A stretch of 64,000 nucleotides of DNA from Saturnia japonica. Taxonomy: Eukaryota > Arthropoda > Insecta > Lepidoptera > Saturniidae. Numbering within the stretch: the first letter of the stretch is position 1; each line of letters begins with the position of its first letter. This document shows positions 35,396 to 46,975 of this stretch, piece by piece. The notes under the pieces are model-generated. The model saw only the letters and a list, made by a program, of their open reading frames with translations. It searched no databases and was not told the origin of the DNA. The stretch lies in assembly GCA_033032175.1 (NCBI GenBank), contig CM065312.1:2604001-2668000 (forward strand). The letters are read 5' to 3'. Both the position numbers and the translations under genes were made by a program.

Positions 35396-35708
35396 GTCAG
35401 CATCTTCCACAGGTCTGGTTGAGTCTAGATTTGGTATTATTTTACTTCAATGATATTAGAAAAACCTTGACCTGACGCTGCAGCATCATCTGGAATCCGT
35501 AGGATACCTAACTCCTCACCAACTTACAGCAGAAATATCGTATTTGGGTTCATTGGAATAGTCACTATGAATACTCACTCACTCAATTGGTGACTTGTAC
35601 GGGAACTTGTGATTTTACCTTGTATCCTAAACTATTAATTTCAATATGTGCTGTGAGAAATATAATATTCCCTTGGCTTTCATATCTGCACAAGCTTTTA
35701 TTATATCA
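35396..35708. other. Non-coding spacer
   Basis: Nothing was recognised. Confidence 0.4.
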
Positions 35709-35950
35709 CTAGCTGTGCCTCACTGATTCGCCCGTGTTAAATTTATTCAATTCTCTTTCAATCAGCTGGCTTGCCAGAGTGCTTGACGTTCATGGTTACT
35801 CCTCCACTGCTTAAGGTGCTACTCTGTAACGTGAAGTTGTATAGACATACTTCAATAAATTGACGATAAAATGCAAAAAGATGTTTGGTAAAAAATCTGA
35901 TTGGTAGTTCCAGAGATAAGCGTTTTCAAAGAAACAAACATTTAAAAAAT
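35709..35950 (-). mobile_element. Helitron-like element, minus copy
   Basis: Plus-strand A-CTAGCTGTGCCTCACTG begins it, with CGCCCGTGTTAAATTTATTC and TGACGTTCATGGTTACTCC in the body. It runs out near AAGAAACAAACATTT, before the TCTATACT-type 5' end. Confidence 0.6.
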
Positions 35951-36528
35951 ATAATAATCATTTTGAAACAAATAATTGGAGATTGTTGAATTAATGTCGT
36001 TTATGTTAGCATTCAATTATTGTTAAAATCGTTAAAATAAAAGGAAAGTATGCCCATCGAACTCACGTTTACTATCGGTTTGAGTGTAAACCACGAACTA
36101 GTTGAGACATGTCGTTTCACTTAGACAGTTATTGCGCGAAGCTATCTCGCGATTGTGTTCATAACAACAGTAGTACATGATGAATGTATACAGTAAACAT
36201 TTTATTGTTTGCTCCGACTTCCGTTTCTACTTTACGAGCTTGTTTTGCGAGTAAACCAAATCGTAGTTTAAAATTACACTTCCTTATTAAATAAATTGAT
36301 TGCTGCATACTTTATAAAATCGAATAAAATATTTTATTAGTAAATAAGTTATATATTTAAGTATATTAATTCATATTCGCAATATAAATCACCCTAGTCA
36401 ACAGTAAAACTTATATAAATATTGATTAATAAAATTTTGGAATATTTTGAATTATGATGAAATTTTATAAATCATGAATGTAATTTAAAATCACTTTTGA
36501 CACGCCAACTAATATAAACACTCGCCGT
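35951..36528. other. AT-rich non-coding DNA
   Basis: Nothing was recognised. Confidence 0.4.
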
Positions 36529-36840
36529 TTGTATCATGGCAAGTGTTCTGAGGAGCTGTTTAACCTAATTACCACTTCTCTCTTTCATAACAGAATCACA
36601 TGCGCTGGGCTTTACGGTAACATCTATCTTGTCACAAACAAAGAAGTTCGCTACTTCATATCTTCGTTGTATAATAAATCTGTCTCCCAGCCAGTCTGCT
36701 CCCTCTTACAATATCAACTCCTACAAACAGCGTGAAGAGATATTTGAGCAAGCGTGCCTGACAGTGACGATTTGCCTTGGATGTAGATTTGTTAGTGGTA
36801 GCCGCTATTTTTGGAATGTAATGTTCTTACCATCAGTTAC
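36529..36840 (+). pseudogene. RT C-terminal remnant, same family as 42537
   Basis: YHGKCSEELFNLITTSLFHN matches YHCEWSEELFNLILSSSFHN in the copy at 42537. The end (ATTTGAGCAAGCGTGCCTGA) parallels the other remnants. The reading frame changes after about 36630. Confidence 0.6.
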
Positions 36841-37289
36841 AGTTACTGTTCATTGTGTAGCAACAATATTTATTAAAAAAAATACACTATGGCGGAGTGA
36901 TAGGTGTTAACTTATTCATAAACCAAAGCTCTCAATTGAAATACTGAAAAATCATAGTTTGATATATTTTATAGAAATATCTTTGTATATTATTTCTCAA
37001 ATGTGTTTTTGTGGCAACGCCATATCTCCCTTAATTCTTTATCAAAATTAATTATTGACGAAAAATAGACAAATGCTTTAAAATTAAGGGAACGCCATCT
37101 ATAAACGTTCTGTTTGATTATCATGATATCTGTTAAATTGTTTACATCTACATATATAATGTGGGAAATATTCCAACGGAGCAATTAGTAATAAATTATT
37201 TCTATTGAATATTGCTGTGAAGTTTTGTAACAAATAAATAATATAAACGTAAAAACAGAATCTAGTTGAAACTATTCAATGTACTGAGG
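36841..37289. other. AT-rich non-coding DNA
   Basis: Nothing was recognised. Confidence 0.4.
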
Positions 37290-37560
37290 ATAAAGTGTAA
37301 ATGAAGCGCTAATGAATGCGGGAGTGGAAGCCAAACAGTGAGGTATAGCGCTTGCCGGATACCGTTGAGTTATTCGATCACTCTCTGAGTAAACGCGAAC
37401 GTTCCTAGACGGGAAATTGAAGTTACCCCGGTGTTTCAACATGATTGTTTGTTTTCTATCGAAATCTAATAGAAATAATTTAATCTGTTCATTTGAATGG
37501 CGTCAGCGTGAATCTTCTAATGGGTTAATTTTTACAAGTACGTCAAATTTACATATTTTC
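37290..37560. promoter_or_regulatory. Unique-looking block, candidate regulatory DNA
   Basis: GAAGCGCTAATGAATGCGGG and CGTTGAGTTATTCGATCACT lie in a non-repeat stretch with moderate GC content. This is a guess from composition, not a call of function. Confidence 0.15.
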
Positions 37561-39084
37561 ACGTTATTTGCCAGTCCAAAATGGTTTTATCAACAAAAAT
37601 ATGAGTAAAGCTACTCCTGAGACTCGTTGCGCCGATCAGTGTTACTATAAAGAATTTTTCACCATATGTATAATGGGCATATCTTGAAAAATAATTTCTG
37701 GAAATAATCTTTGAACAAGTTGACAAAAATAGGACTCACTGGCTAAGCCCATAAGTGTGAATAATTATTATTAAATAAATATTAATTTTCTTAACATGGG
37801 TAGGTATAGGAACGAGTAGTCTGTATGTTTTTTTATCTGGAGAAAGAATATTTTAAAAAAACCTAAATAATTAACATAAAATAAAAATACCGCCACATAA
37901 ATTCATTTAGCATAAAATACTTCAATATATTTTTATACATGTGAAAATAAAGAAGTGCATGAAGAAAGACATAGTCACCGTTCATCATCCAACAGTCAAT
38001 CAGGTACTTTGCGTGCTTTCTCCAATATAAAAACCATTTTTCAAAATTATCCCTTATTTTATATTTCTTGTTTATTAATAGATATAGTCATCTAATATCA
38101 TAAAACCAGTGCCACAGTAAAAACAGACAAAGAGATGATTGGTTGACTGACTGTACCTGTACCTGTACTGTACTGACTGTATACACATACATGATTTCAA
38201 AGTGCCTAAGGGTGCACAAGGTACGTTACGCAGAAAAACGTAACGATTTTTGTTAACGCTTTTATAAATTTTACTCCTGAAAGAAAGGCACTGTGAAGAT
38301 ATTTATTTTATTACTATGTGTATGGGGATCGTGACTTCTACCACTCCACTTGATTGCTGGATAAACACTGGGTGATCCCAGAACACGAATAACCATAATA
38401 AATCACCGTGAAGATGTTTATTACTATGTGTATGGTGATCGCGATCCCAACCAACCGCTTTTAATCTATCCATGTTTTCACATGAAACTTTGAAATGATC
38501 CAGTCTGCCTATTTAAATAAATTAACCTGGTTCCACACCGCCAACATTGGGGTCCAACAACTGGTCTGACACGCCGCATTATATGTTTAACATTTAAAAA
38601 AAACCTGCAGTCTCTTAACGAGATGTATGTACATACTCGTACATATATTTGTCAATTCTCCTTTGACAAGCACCACTCCCATCTTCCGGCGTTCCGACGC
38701 ATATGATGCAATTAGCGGCGTGTACGCTTATTAATTCAATTTGCTACAAACTAGAATGGCAACGTTACGGGTTTTGACTATGGAGACAACTATGCGATGG
38801 AAACGTTGCCGCGTAAAAACATGTTTCTACCTTTACAATTGAACTTGATAGTTTCTAATTATTGTGTCACTTTCTTAATTATGAACGTCTTTGTAAATTG
38901 TAACATTCTTGCAATTTTTTTTAATGTTTATTTTGTAGCTACCTACTGAATGTTTACCTCGCATACATTTGTATTAATATTTTATTAATAACGGTAATAA
39001 ATTTAGTATTTTAAGCTATATTAAATCCAGAAAATTATCAATTGAAAGTAAAATCCTAGTTACCTTTAATTCCTGCTATATAAT
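37561..39084. other. Non-coding DNA with a local duplication
   Basis: The phrase CTGTGAAGATATTTATT...TTACTATGTGTATGG at 38291-38326 recurs as ACCGTGAAGATGTTTATTAC at 38404, which suggests an old duplication. Alternating CTGTACCTGTACCTGTACTG runs near 38152. No gene was seen. Confidence 0.4.
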
Positions 39085-39240
39085 TAATACATTAAATGTG
39101 AAAGTCTTTATGTTTGAATGTTTGTTACATAATCACGCAAAAACTGCTGAACACGGATTTGGATGAAATTTAGCCACAAATAGTTTGTAACCTGAGATAA
39201 TACATAGGATGCTTTTTATTCCGGTAAAGACCCAACTGTG
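39085..39240 (+). repeat. Interspersed repeat (CACGCAAAAACTGCTGAAC type)
   Basis: AATCACGCAAAAACTGCTGA, GGATTTGGATGAAATTTAG and TAGGATGCTTTTTATTCC follow the order of a very common insect repeat; related wording occurs inside 18985-19526. Confidence 0.55.
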
Positions 39241-39244
39241 AGGT

Positions 39245-39505
39245 CGTTAGAAATGTGAGAGTACCACAATCTCGCCTGTGATGGGGCCCAACACGCTAAG
39301 CCTAGTGGGGAAACTGGCTCACAAGCGCAACTGCCGGAACAAACCTATAGGTTCTTGGCACAGATTTTCGTCTTAAAGGTTGCAGCTAGGCAGGCGGGCA
39401 TTAGAAAATACTCTACCACCACACCATGGTTTCATCACGATGTTTTCCTTCATCAAAGCTCAAACTCATTACAGGGATTCAAACTCACTTCGTTGCTATA
39501 AGTTA
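39245..39505 (-). mobile_element. tRNA-derived SINE (S1), minus copy
   Basis: CCACAATCTCGCCTGTGATG, CACAGATTTTCGTCTTAAAG, CATGGTTTCATCACGATG and GGGATTCAAACTC (decayed B-box) match the minus copy at 24355 in order. Confidence 0.75.
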
Positions 39506-40621
39506 AGTTATTGAAATGGCTATTTAATTCCATATTCATTTTTTAAATTACTGTTTCATTTTTCACAATGAGACGTTGGCAACCCCAAACACTCCAATCC
39601 ATTTTATTTGTTTATTTGCGCGCTTAAAGCATAAACTTTCCCCGCACACCGTCTGTCGCTCTTACCTGCCTCGATACAGTTTCTGGGGTTTATTTTTTGT
39701 GCAGATTATTATATCATCCAGCACTCTCATCTCGGCGAATAACATGGCAATAAATTAACAGCCCCTGAGAAAATATATCTTGGAAAGCTTTTATTGGATT
39801 TTCACCTAGACTATTTTTTCCCCAACAATGAGGATACTTCACGAAACGACGCGATCATTTGTTTTTCAACCAATAATAATACATTATTGGGATTATTATT
39901 ATGAGGCAGGATTCCGTCTATATATTTTTGTTTCGTGTTATTACCGGGAGTAACGGTAAGCCGTGGCAGTCAGTGTGTTCCCTATTTTCTCGATATCTAA
40001 CTTCTTCAAAAGAAGCTTTAATAGGTCGGTATGACGAAGGAGTACTAACGCCTTGTATACCAAGACATGTTTGGTCCACACAACCACACCCTTTGAACTA
40101 AACACAAAAAGCACGACCATTAATTTTGTTCTACAAAGCTTAACACATTAAACCCATTGAGAACATATTTATTATTTCGATAAATAATAGATAGTTATGA
40201 GAAAAGAGAGAAAAAATAATTGTAATCTACAATCTCTTTTAGATTTCTCTTTCTTAAATTTTTTTTAAGTGTGGGTATGTGTGTTAGGTGATTATTTTTT
40301 GTTATTTAAAGATACGATTCGTAGTAAAATTAGTAGATAGACGATCAAAGCCAACTAAACCGACACGACGCTGCGACACCACGAGCACAGGACGAGTACA
40401 CCGGCGTTCACTAACTAAGCTTATTTACACTCAACCACTGGAACTCGAATGAAATACACTTTCAAATAAATAAATTTCCCTAGTATACTACCAGTATCTG
40501 GGTTCAAAATTGTTATCATAAGATTACGCTACGGTTGGTCAAACTTATGAATACTGCAAAAATAAAATAACCTAAAAAAAGTTCAACAGATTACATATTT
40601 CTAATTAATTTTTATTTCGAA
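39506..40621. other. Non-coding DNA
   Basis: A GC-richer tract at 40350-40420 and short frames at 39576-40101 have no recognisable identity. Confidence 0.4.
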
Positions 40622-40895
40622 CTAGCTGTGCCCGCGACTCCGTTCGAGTGGACTACAGAATGCTGTCGATCGGTTATATGCGCGAATCGTACTATTCCCT
40701 TTCCCGGTTATATGATTATTGTGGGTGATCCTTAGAAGCTAGAAATATGCACTCGGTGACTTTTTCGTAGGTTTATTTAATAGCTAAAATTATGTAGTAC
40801 ATCAATTTGAAATATCTCTTGTGGTTTAATAAGCGTAAGCCAGTTAAGTTTCTGAAATTACCTGGAGCAAATAGACAGACACAAAAATAAAAAAA
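40622..40895 (-). mobile_element. Helitron-like element, minus copy
   Basis: Plus-strand A-CTAGCTGTGCCCGCGACTC is the clearest example of the shared end, followed by GGACTACAGAATGCTGTCG as in 59098. The other end is decayed near 40895. Confidence 0.6.
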
Positions 40896-42295
40896 AAATG
40901 ATATTTTGTAATAGGTGTCGTTATACTTTCTTATTCATACCTATAGTAAAAAGCTATTATTTTGATATTTCAAACAGACACTTCAATTTTATTCATTGTA
41001 AATGGATACGCGAGGTAGGGGTGTCACGGTCGCTAAATTCCTCCAAAACGTATATTTCGTTTGAGCTGAATCGTGAAAATGGACGGTACAGTAATATCAT
41101 ACTCTCTTTGCGGTTATAACTTTCATATATAAGTATTAAACTAACTGTTAGTAGCAAATCCGCTCGCTTCGTTGATCATAACCCTAACATTGTAAAAAAA
41201 GGTCATATCTAGATAATTTAATTAATTTCTGCTTAAAGTTCTCAGCTGCCTGTTATATTGGTATCAATAATCTTATAAACATGAAAAATTTGTGTACGTC
41301 AGTTAGAGATTCTATAATTTTTAACGACTTGATCGACTGAGTTCACATTCATATAATATGTTTTATCGAGAGGATGATTTATAAGCTATATTATAGTGGG
41401 GTTTGAAAGGTGGCGCTTTAGTCGAGGGATTTACTACCGGTAAGGGAAGGATAACGTCTGCCGAGACGGCTGTTTTTGCTTTTAATATTTTGTAATAATA
41501 ATCCCAACTCACGTGTATATTGTTATATCCGTAGGTAGTGAAAATCCCGTTAGATTTCTTTTCTTTCATAATTTATTCGTACTCAGATGCCACTACACTA
41601 TGGTCGTACTTACAGTATCTCTTGTTAATACTACTCTATGATTCTCTTGCAGATTTCTTCCTTTTATCGCTTGTTGTTTCTACTTGGTTGTCAAAAACAG
41701 AACTGTATTGGCTCGTAATACGGTTCATCTCTATACTCAAATAATACTAGGGTCGAAATTATTAGAATGACCTTGAACTATACGACATTATTTATAGAAG
41801 GGGAAATATACTACTTTTAGATATTACGTAATCGAACTGATAAGTTGTAAATGTGTGTGTAAGCTAAGATTTATTTTCGTACGTTCAAATATATACTCGA
41901 TGTTTCGAGTAGATTCTAGACCTTTCAGATTGTTGAAGAATAGTGTTTTTTCCTATTTTGACTCAGATCGTAAGAATGTAGACACGGAGAGTGGATAATA
42001 AAGACGTTTAAGTATATTCTGTGTAAATGAAGACATTAAACTTTCAGTTGCGGTGAAATATTAATGATGAAATCTCACACCGACTCAAAGTTATATTCCA
42101 ATTTTACACAGTCGCTATTAAACTCCTAATTATACCTTATCATTAATCCGTTGCTAAAGTTATTTCCAAAGACGTGTCTTGTGCCAGTTGAATTTGTATT
42201 TGTATTTACCATGACTAGTGATTATACAAATGTAAAAATACAGCAGCCCAGTAGGACACTATTGGGGGCTATATTTTCAAAATCCAATTTTTTTT
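40896..42295. other. AT-rich non-coding DNA
   Basis: Several short frames lack any protein family. No repeat was recognised. Confidence 0.4.
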
Positions 42296-42445
42296 TGTCC
42301 AATTTAGACTTTAAGAAGGCACTTATCAACGTCAAAACAATACTATCCCTTCGCAAAACAACCCAGTCATCGAAAAACCGACAAGAAACTAAATGGGGAT
42401 TATCTTTTTCCCCAACTGTACAATATAATTAATAATTTAGTGGAT
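42296..42445 (-). repeat. LINE 3' tail, minus copy (family of 9603-10312)
   Basis: The minus strand reads TTTAGTTTCTTGTCGGTTTT, ATAAGTGCCTTCTTAAAG and TCTAAATTGGAC. It gives the uninterrupted version of the site occupied by the element at 6488-7166. Confidence 0.7.
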
Positions 42446-42536
42446 GCAAAGAGACGAAATCACTTCCAGGTATCACTATCATTCATATTCATTACAGCTG
42501 TAAGATGGACTAACATGAAAGAGAGACTCTGAATAT
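42446..42536. other. Short spacer
   Basis: Nothing was recognised. Confidence 0.3.
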
Positions 42537-43040
42537 TAAACAGGGTGCTATTATTTTTACTCCCGATCAGCTGTCTCTGCTTTACAAGGCACAAGTGCGG
42601 GCCTTGTATGGAATGTATATACTATTTGCACCTTTGGAACGGATCCACAAACTAACTCCTCGATGCCCTGCAGAGACAGGTTGTTCGCATTGTGAATTAT
42701 GTAGATGTTACTAAGCCGCTCGCTACATCGAGCCAGTTTATCTACACGTAGCGTGTACTACCGTCTGTATCATTGCGAGTGGTCTGAAGAGCTATTCAAC
42801 CTAATTCTCTCTTCTTCTTTTCATAACAGAAAAACATGCGCTGGCCTTCGGAGCCACAGATTTATGGTAATCTCCATCTCGGCAAGAACAAAGAACTTAG
42901 CTGTATCAAATGTTTGCAGTACTGTGAAGCTGTGGAACCGTCTCCCGACTTATGTTTTACCTTACAACGTCAGTTTCTTCAAACATAACGTGATGAGACA
43001 TTTGAGCCGGCCGGTATGACCGTCAGATGTGGAGCCGCAA
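42537..43040 (+). pseudogene. Non-LTR retrotransposon RT C-terminal remnant
   Basis: It reads FTPDQLSLLYKAQVRALYGM, then in a shifted frame the usual PLERIHKL and a serine-rich stretch (SRSLHRASLSTRSVYYRLYH). These lead to SEELFNLILSSSFHNRKTCA and TVKLWNRLP with a terminal FKHNVMRHLS. This is the region after the RT palm, ending close to the normal stop. It is dead by frameshift. It is the fullest of the copies at 3140, 36529 and 45285. Confidence 0.75.
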
Positions 43041-43469
43041 CTTCGTCAAGCTATACTAAAACTTTGTTATCTCTTAATAGCTCTTTAGTTATCCCACAGG
43101 ATTGTCGGAGAAGAATACCCAAAACAAAACACGAATCAGGGGAATTCAGCTTAATGACCATGTTTATGATAACATTTTATAAGCTGGTGCCATGCCACTT
43201 ACCGTCACATACGCTGCCGAATCGTGAAAACAAACAAGCGAACGAACGAAGACAACTATTACAAAATACATTAACCGCATAGTCAGCCAGAAAGCGGTCC
43301 TCATTCATCACGACGTACGGTAGAAATTACGCGGTTATTATTTTAAGTGGTCGTAATTCATGATTGTCGGCCGAGTTGGGAGCTGCCCATCGTCACGCTG
43401 TAATTGGCAGTGGAGGGTTAACAGTGTGGGCATAATGTCACGCCGGGTGATAATGCGTGGGATTATTTC
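43041..43469. other. Spacer between two LINE remnants
   Basis: It may be part of the LINE 3' region. No clear motif was seen. Confidence 0.3.
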
Positions 43470-43700
43470 TGTAGCTTTGGGAAGGTAGAGTGTTTTAGAC
43501 TCAGTAAAAGTTTTAAAGTAAAATAAGATCCCAAAGCACATTACTGATTTGCCGGACAACAAGTTCAAGGACCATGTTAAGTAGGTTTTACTGTCAAAAG
43601 GTTATTGGTGGATCATTACGTAAATGATAATGATATCTAGAGGTGACTCCCTCTCTGTGCTTCCACTAAATTATTATTAAGTTTAAATAATATTTGTACT
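43470..43700 (+). pseudogene. LINE RT end, same family as 9603-10312
   Basis: The plus strand translates, with frame changes, to RLSKSFKV, then PKHITDLPDNKFKDHVK, a stop, and LLSKGY. This parallels PKHVTHLADNKF at 9603. The stretch ends at the equivalent of YVNDND. Confidence 0.6.
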
Positions 43701-43904
43701 GTTGAAAGATAATACCCATGAAACTCCATATGCACTGGCGTTTTGGCGTTTTTCCAATACGTGTTTATTATGTTTTAAAAGAATAAATACCAAACTGTGT
43801 ATTTGTATAAACGTATTCGCTTATTTCTTTATTAACGCGCGCTTTAAAAGCCCCCGGGCGTACTGGAAGAAAGGGTGTTGTATAACAACACGCTAACGTA
43901 GGCA
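43701..43904. other. Spacer
   Basis: Nothing was recognised. Confidence 0.3.
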
Positions 43905-44335
43905 AATGGAGCGTACATGTTTCTTTAAGCGGAGTGACAAGGCATTTGTCAACTCAATGGCGACTACCGTACACATGGTGCAAAACCTGAAACAACCAGA
44001 GAAAGAGAAAGTCCCATGGCGGGACATAACCCCTTTCCCTTACGTGACGATTTCTACAAGTCAAACTACTATCGCAAGCCGCGTTAAGGAAGTTCGTTCC
44101 AAAAACACAACAATGCTAATATAATTTCAACGATTATACAACGTAATCTATCGCCCGTTTCAACGTTAATGAATTCGAACCGTCAAAGGAGCTTTTCGCA
44201 TTGTATTTCGTCGCAAAATAAACAGCGGAACATGCGACACGTCGCGTCGCTCTCCATAATGCAATTCAAATTAACCTATTACGCTGGAACTCAAATGCGC
44301 CCGACTTAATTAGCTAAAGCGATCAACGATTATAT
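43905..44335. promoter_or_regulatory. Repeat-free block upstream of the MAD/MXD exon, candidate enhancer
   Basis: About 430 bases of higher-complexity, CG-containing sequence lie between repeat remnants. It has homeodomain-like TTAATTAGC and GTTAATGAATTCG and the palindromic GACACGTCGCGTCG tract. A 72-codon open frame at 43906-44124 is not recognisable as a protein. It lies 1.3 kb upstream of the exon. Function is inferred from composition and position only. Confidence 0.25.
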
Positions 44336-44409
44336 AATCCACTTACTGGAGCCTGCGACTTCATTCAAGTTAATATATTCCATGGGAACTACGTATCTTA
44401 TCTGTATTT

Positions 44410-44490
44410 CACTGTGCGTTGTTTGTTTATAAACCGATTTTAATTATTATTTTTTTGTTGGAAAGGAAAAGGTTGGAAATTTGTCTTATT
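44410..44490 (+). repeat. GGAGGTT repeat fragment
   Basis: TGTTTATAAACCGATTTTAA and TTTTTGTTGGAAAGGAAAAG correspond to the middle of the copy at 4716. Confidence 0.45.
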
Positions 44491-44599
44491 ATATACATAG
44501 TAAATCTAATTGAAAAACCAAATACAAGCGCTCACTTCATTCAAGGCAATATAAAATGATTGTAATCTACCGTCACAATATCATAAGGAATATTATTAA

Positions 44600-45235
44600 C
44601 TAGCGGTGTTCTCGCGGCTCCGCACGCGTTTGATATTACACCGTAGTTATTTAAATCCCGTAATTTTATTTATATATATATTATTGGCAGTTCATATAGT
44701 CTATCAATTGAGGAATGCCCCCATGTACTTCCCGTGTCAAAATTCCATCAAAATTGGGTGAGAAATTATTAAATTATTTTTTTTCTTCATATTTCTTTAA
44801 TTAATGTTAACGATTCTTCTAGCTTATCAATTATGAAATCAAGTATGCATCCCGTCTGAGAAATTTTGTCAAAAACGGATAAAATTACATCAAAATCGAT
44901 TAAGAATGAATTAACTTTAAAAATTTTGGATTTTTCTTTACGTTTTCTAAAAGTGTTATTGAAAATTCTCATATCCTATCTGATTCATAGAATGTCTTAT
45001 ACTTCCCGTGTATAAAATTTCATGAAATTATTTTTTGGAAATTCTGTTTTTTACCTTTTTTAAAAGTAATACTGAAAATTCTTTACTCTATTAAGTGACC
45101 AATGACATAAGAATCTCGGGTACAAAATTTTATAAGAATCGGCTAAGCGGTTTTTAGGTTAAGTCCGGACATACAAACAGATAGAAAGAAATTTTTTATG
45201 ACATATTCGTAATCAGTATCGTTTATATATATGTA
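44600..45235 (-). mobile_element. Helitron-like element, long minus copy
   Basis: Plus-strand A-CTAGCGGTGTTCTCGCGGC starts it. GTCTATCAATTGAGGAATGC, then repeated TTCCCGTGT-AAAATT-CATC phrases, continue to about 45235. In reverse complement it matches 56255-56814 over the whole length, with many substitutions. No protein is present. Confidence 0.6.
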
Positions 45236-45284
45236 TATCGGGAAATTTTGGAAAAATATGAAATGTACAGACTGAAAATTAAAT

Positions 45285-45500
45285 TGCGCTTTATGGTACC
45301 TCTCTCTCAGCATGAACAAAGAAACTCGCTACTTTATATCTATGCTGTGATACTATCTCCTGGCCAGTGTGTTTCCTCCTCCCTACAACATGCGACTCTT
45401 TCAAACGTCACGTGAACATTTGAGCAGACCGGCATATCAGTGACAACTGAGGATAGATTGTAAATCCCACGGTGGATTACTGTGCTTTCTACCATCAGGT
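45285..45500 (+). pseudogene. RT C-terminal remnant, decayed
   Basis: It follows the copy at 42537: GAACAAAGAAACTCGCTAC, then TTTCAAACGTCACGTGAACA (FKRHVN) and ATTTGAGCAGACCGGCATAT. It ends 137 bases before the MAD/MXD exon. Confidence 0.55.
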
Positions 45501-45636
45501 AGTGCCGCCACAAAATGTGATTTTACTCATCTAATATCTTTATCCAGATCGTTACTCCATCGAACTCTCAAACTAAGTTTGCCAATATAAGTATAATTTC
45601 CCGAATAAAATTGATATTATAAATATCTTGTTACAG

Positions 45637-45751
45637 GAGAGCACACCTCAGAAGCTGCTTGGAGAAATTAAAAGAAATGGTGCCCTTAGGACCAGAAGCA
45701 TCGAGACACACAACACTAGGATTATTAACAAAAGCCAAAAGGTTTATTAAG
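45637..45751 (+). CDS. Mxd: Internal exon of a MAD/MXD-family bHLH-zipper transcription factor
   Basis: The 115-base exon is preceded by a pyrimidine-containing acceptor (TTGTTACAG) and followed by the donor GTAAGA. It starts on the last base of a codon (an Arg, AG|G, if the previous exon ends in AG) and then holds 38 whole codons, beginning [12 protein letters not shown] and ending in TKAKRFIK. Residues 1-17 form helix 1, GPEASRHT the loop, and [13 protein letters not shown] helix 2. The loop GPE-SRHTTL and the helix 2 start LLTKAK are hallmarks of MAD1/MXI1-type proteins rather than MNT, MAX or MYC. Family knowledge: these proteins pair with MAX, bind CACGTG E-boxes in the nucleus and recruit SIN3 to repress genes opposed to MYC. 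The basic region with its DNA-contacting residues and the leucine zipper must lie in neighbouring exons, which I could not find. The frame has no stop and both splice sites are good. I am confident of the family, less of the exact orthologue. Confidence 0.9.
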
Positions 45752-46049
45752 GTAAGAAGTTATTATTACTGCCCACTACCTAAATTCAGTTATATAAATT
45801 CAAGATTACTTCAAAACATATACTTTTTTGAAACTTTTTTTAATCAACTATCTTTAAGTCGAACGCGCCAAAGGAGACTAGTTACATTTGATTAAAAAAA
45901 ATATTAATTTAGATTGTGAATTATATTTTTTCTTCTTTATTTAAAAAAAAACACGTTTTTACTTTTGTTTTCTGTAGATCGACTATGCACAGATGGCGAG
46001 CAAAGCAAATTTCGTTTTTAGAATATAATTTCGCTAAGTTTTCTGCCTA
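45752..46049. other. Intron start downstream of the MAD/MXD exon
   Basis: It begins with the donor GTAAGAAG. An AT-rich intron follows, with no further exon seen. Confidence 0.5.
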
Positions 46050-46335
46050 CTTCCGTTACACACCGGATACTCCAAAATTATTCTGAAGTCTCCAATTTGT
46101 CCGCACAGATACATTCTGAGTCAATTGATTGCTTACAATGGTTCATAACAGACCGCACACTCTATTACTAATACCGGAGTTCGCTAGTATTTAGTATTCT
46201 AAACATTGTGTACATAAATAGAGTTAAATCAAATCCATATTATAATATAGTAAATATTTTTTAATACTCTCCAAGCGAATATAAGTTGACACACCCTCAC
46301 TACCGGACCCGCTCCATTACGATTATTCCTAGTCA
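46050..46335 (+). repeat. Interspersed repeat D, copy 2
   Basis: TTACACACCGGATACTCC, CTCCAATTTGTCCGCACAG and TACTAATACCGGAGTTCGC match 2780-3120 in order. Confidence 0.5.
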
Positions 46336-46975
46336 AAACAATTTTCTATGATTCTGTTATTAATATCAATAAAATTTCTGTTTCTACGTTACACTAATAA
46401 AATAATGTTGTTATTATTAAATCACAATACAATAAATAAATAATACATTTAAGACTATAATTTTCAAATAACTTTAGTTTTTTATTCGTTGAAAATTCAT
46501 AAAAAATACCTAAAAAATATCCAAAAAATTGAAAAAAAAACTATTTGTTTCCGCACTTTTCCTTCACATGGGGATTACCTCTAAGCTCCCTCCTCCATAC
46601 CTTTCACGGCATCAAATTCAGCCGTAACGGTTCTAAAGGCCAAACAAAATATAACAAAAATAAATATTTTTAAATATCTTTGACACCGAGAAAAAGTGGC
46701 GAACTGCAAGTGTAATGAAACAATTCAGACAAAGACGTCCGCTCTCTTCGTTAACTAAGCACGTGCTGGGTACATTCTTTGATGTGTTTTTGTAAACGGT
46801 ACATTTTCGTCTGCCCTCACTACGCGAAAATAAATAAAATAATATAGTAGAATAAGCCATCTACTTAGATATCATACATACATATAAATACAATAACTAT
46901 AACTCAATATAGCCGAAGGAACCACCTAAAATCGTGTTTAAAAGTGTCATTCACCGTTCTTCGTTTCCGTTTCGT
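46336..46975. other. AT-rich non-coding DNA
   Basis: A minus-strand 75-codon frame at 46633-46860 has no family. Confidence 0.4.

Noticed and set aside
43906..44124. 72-codon frame with a plausible codon look
   Set aside because: No domain, splice context or similarity recognised; kept only as part of a candidate regulatory block.
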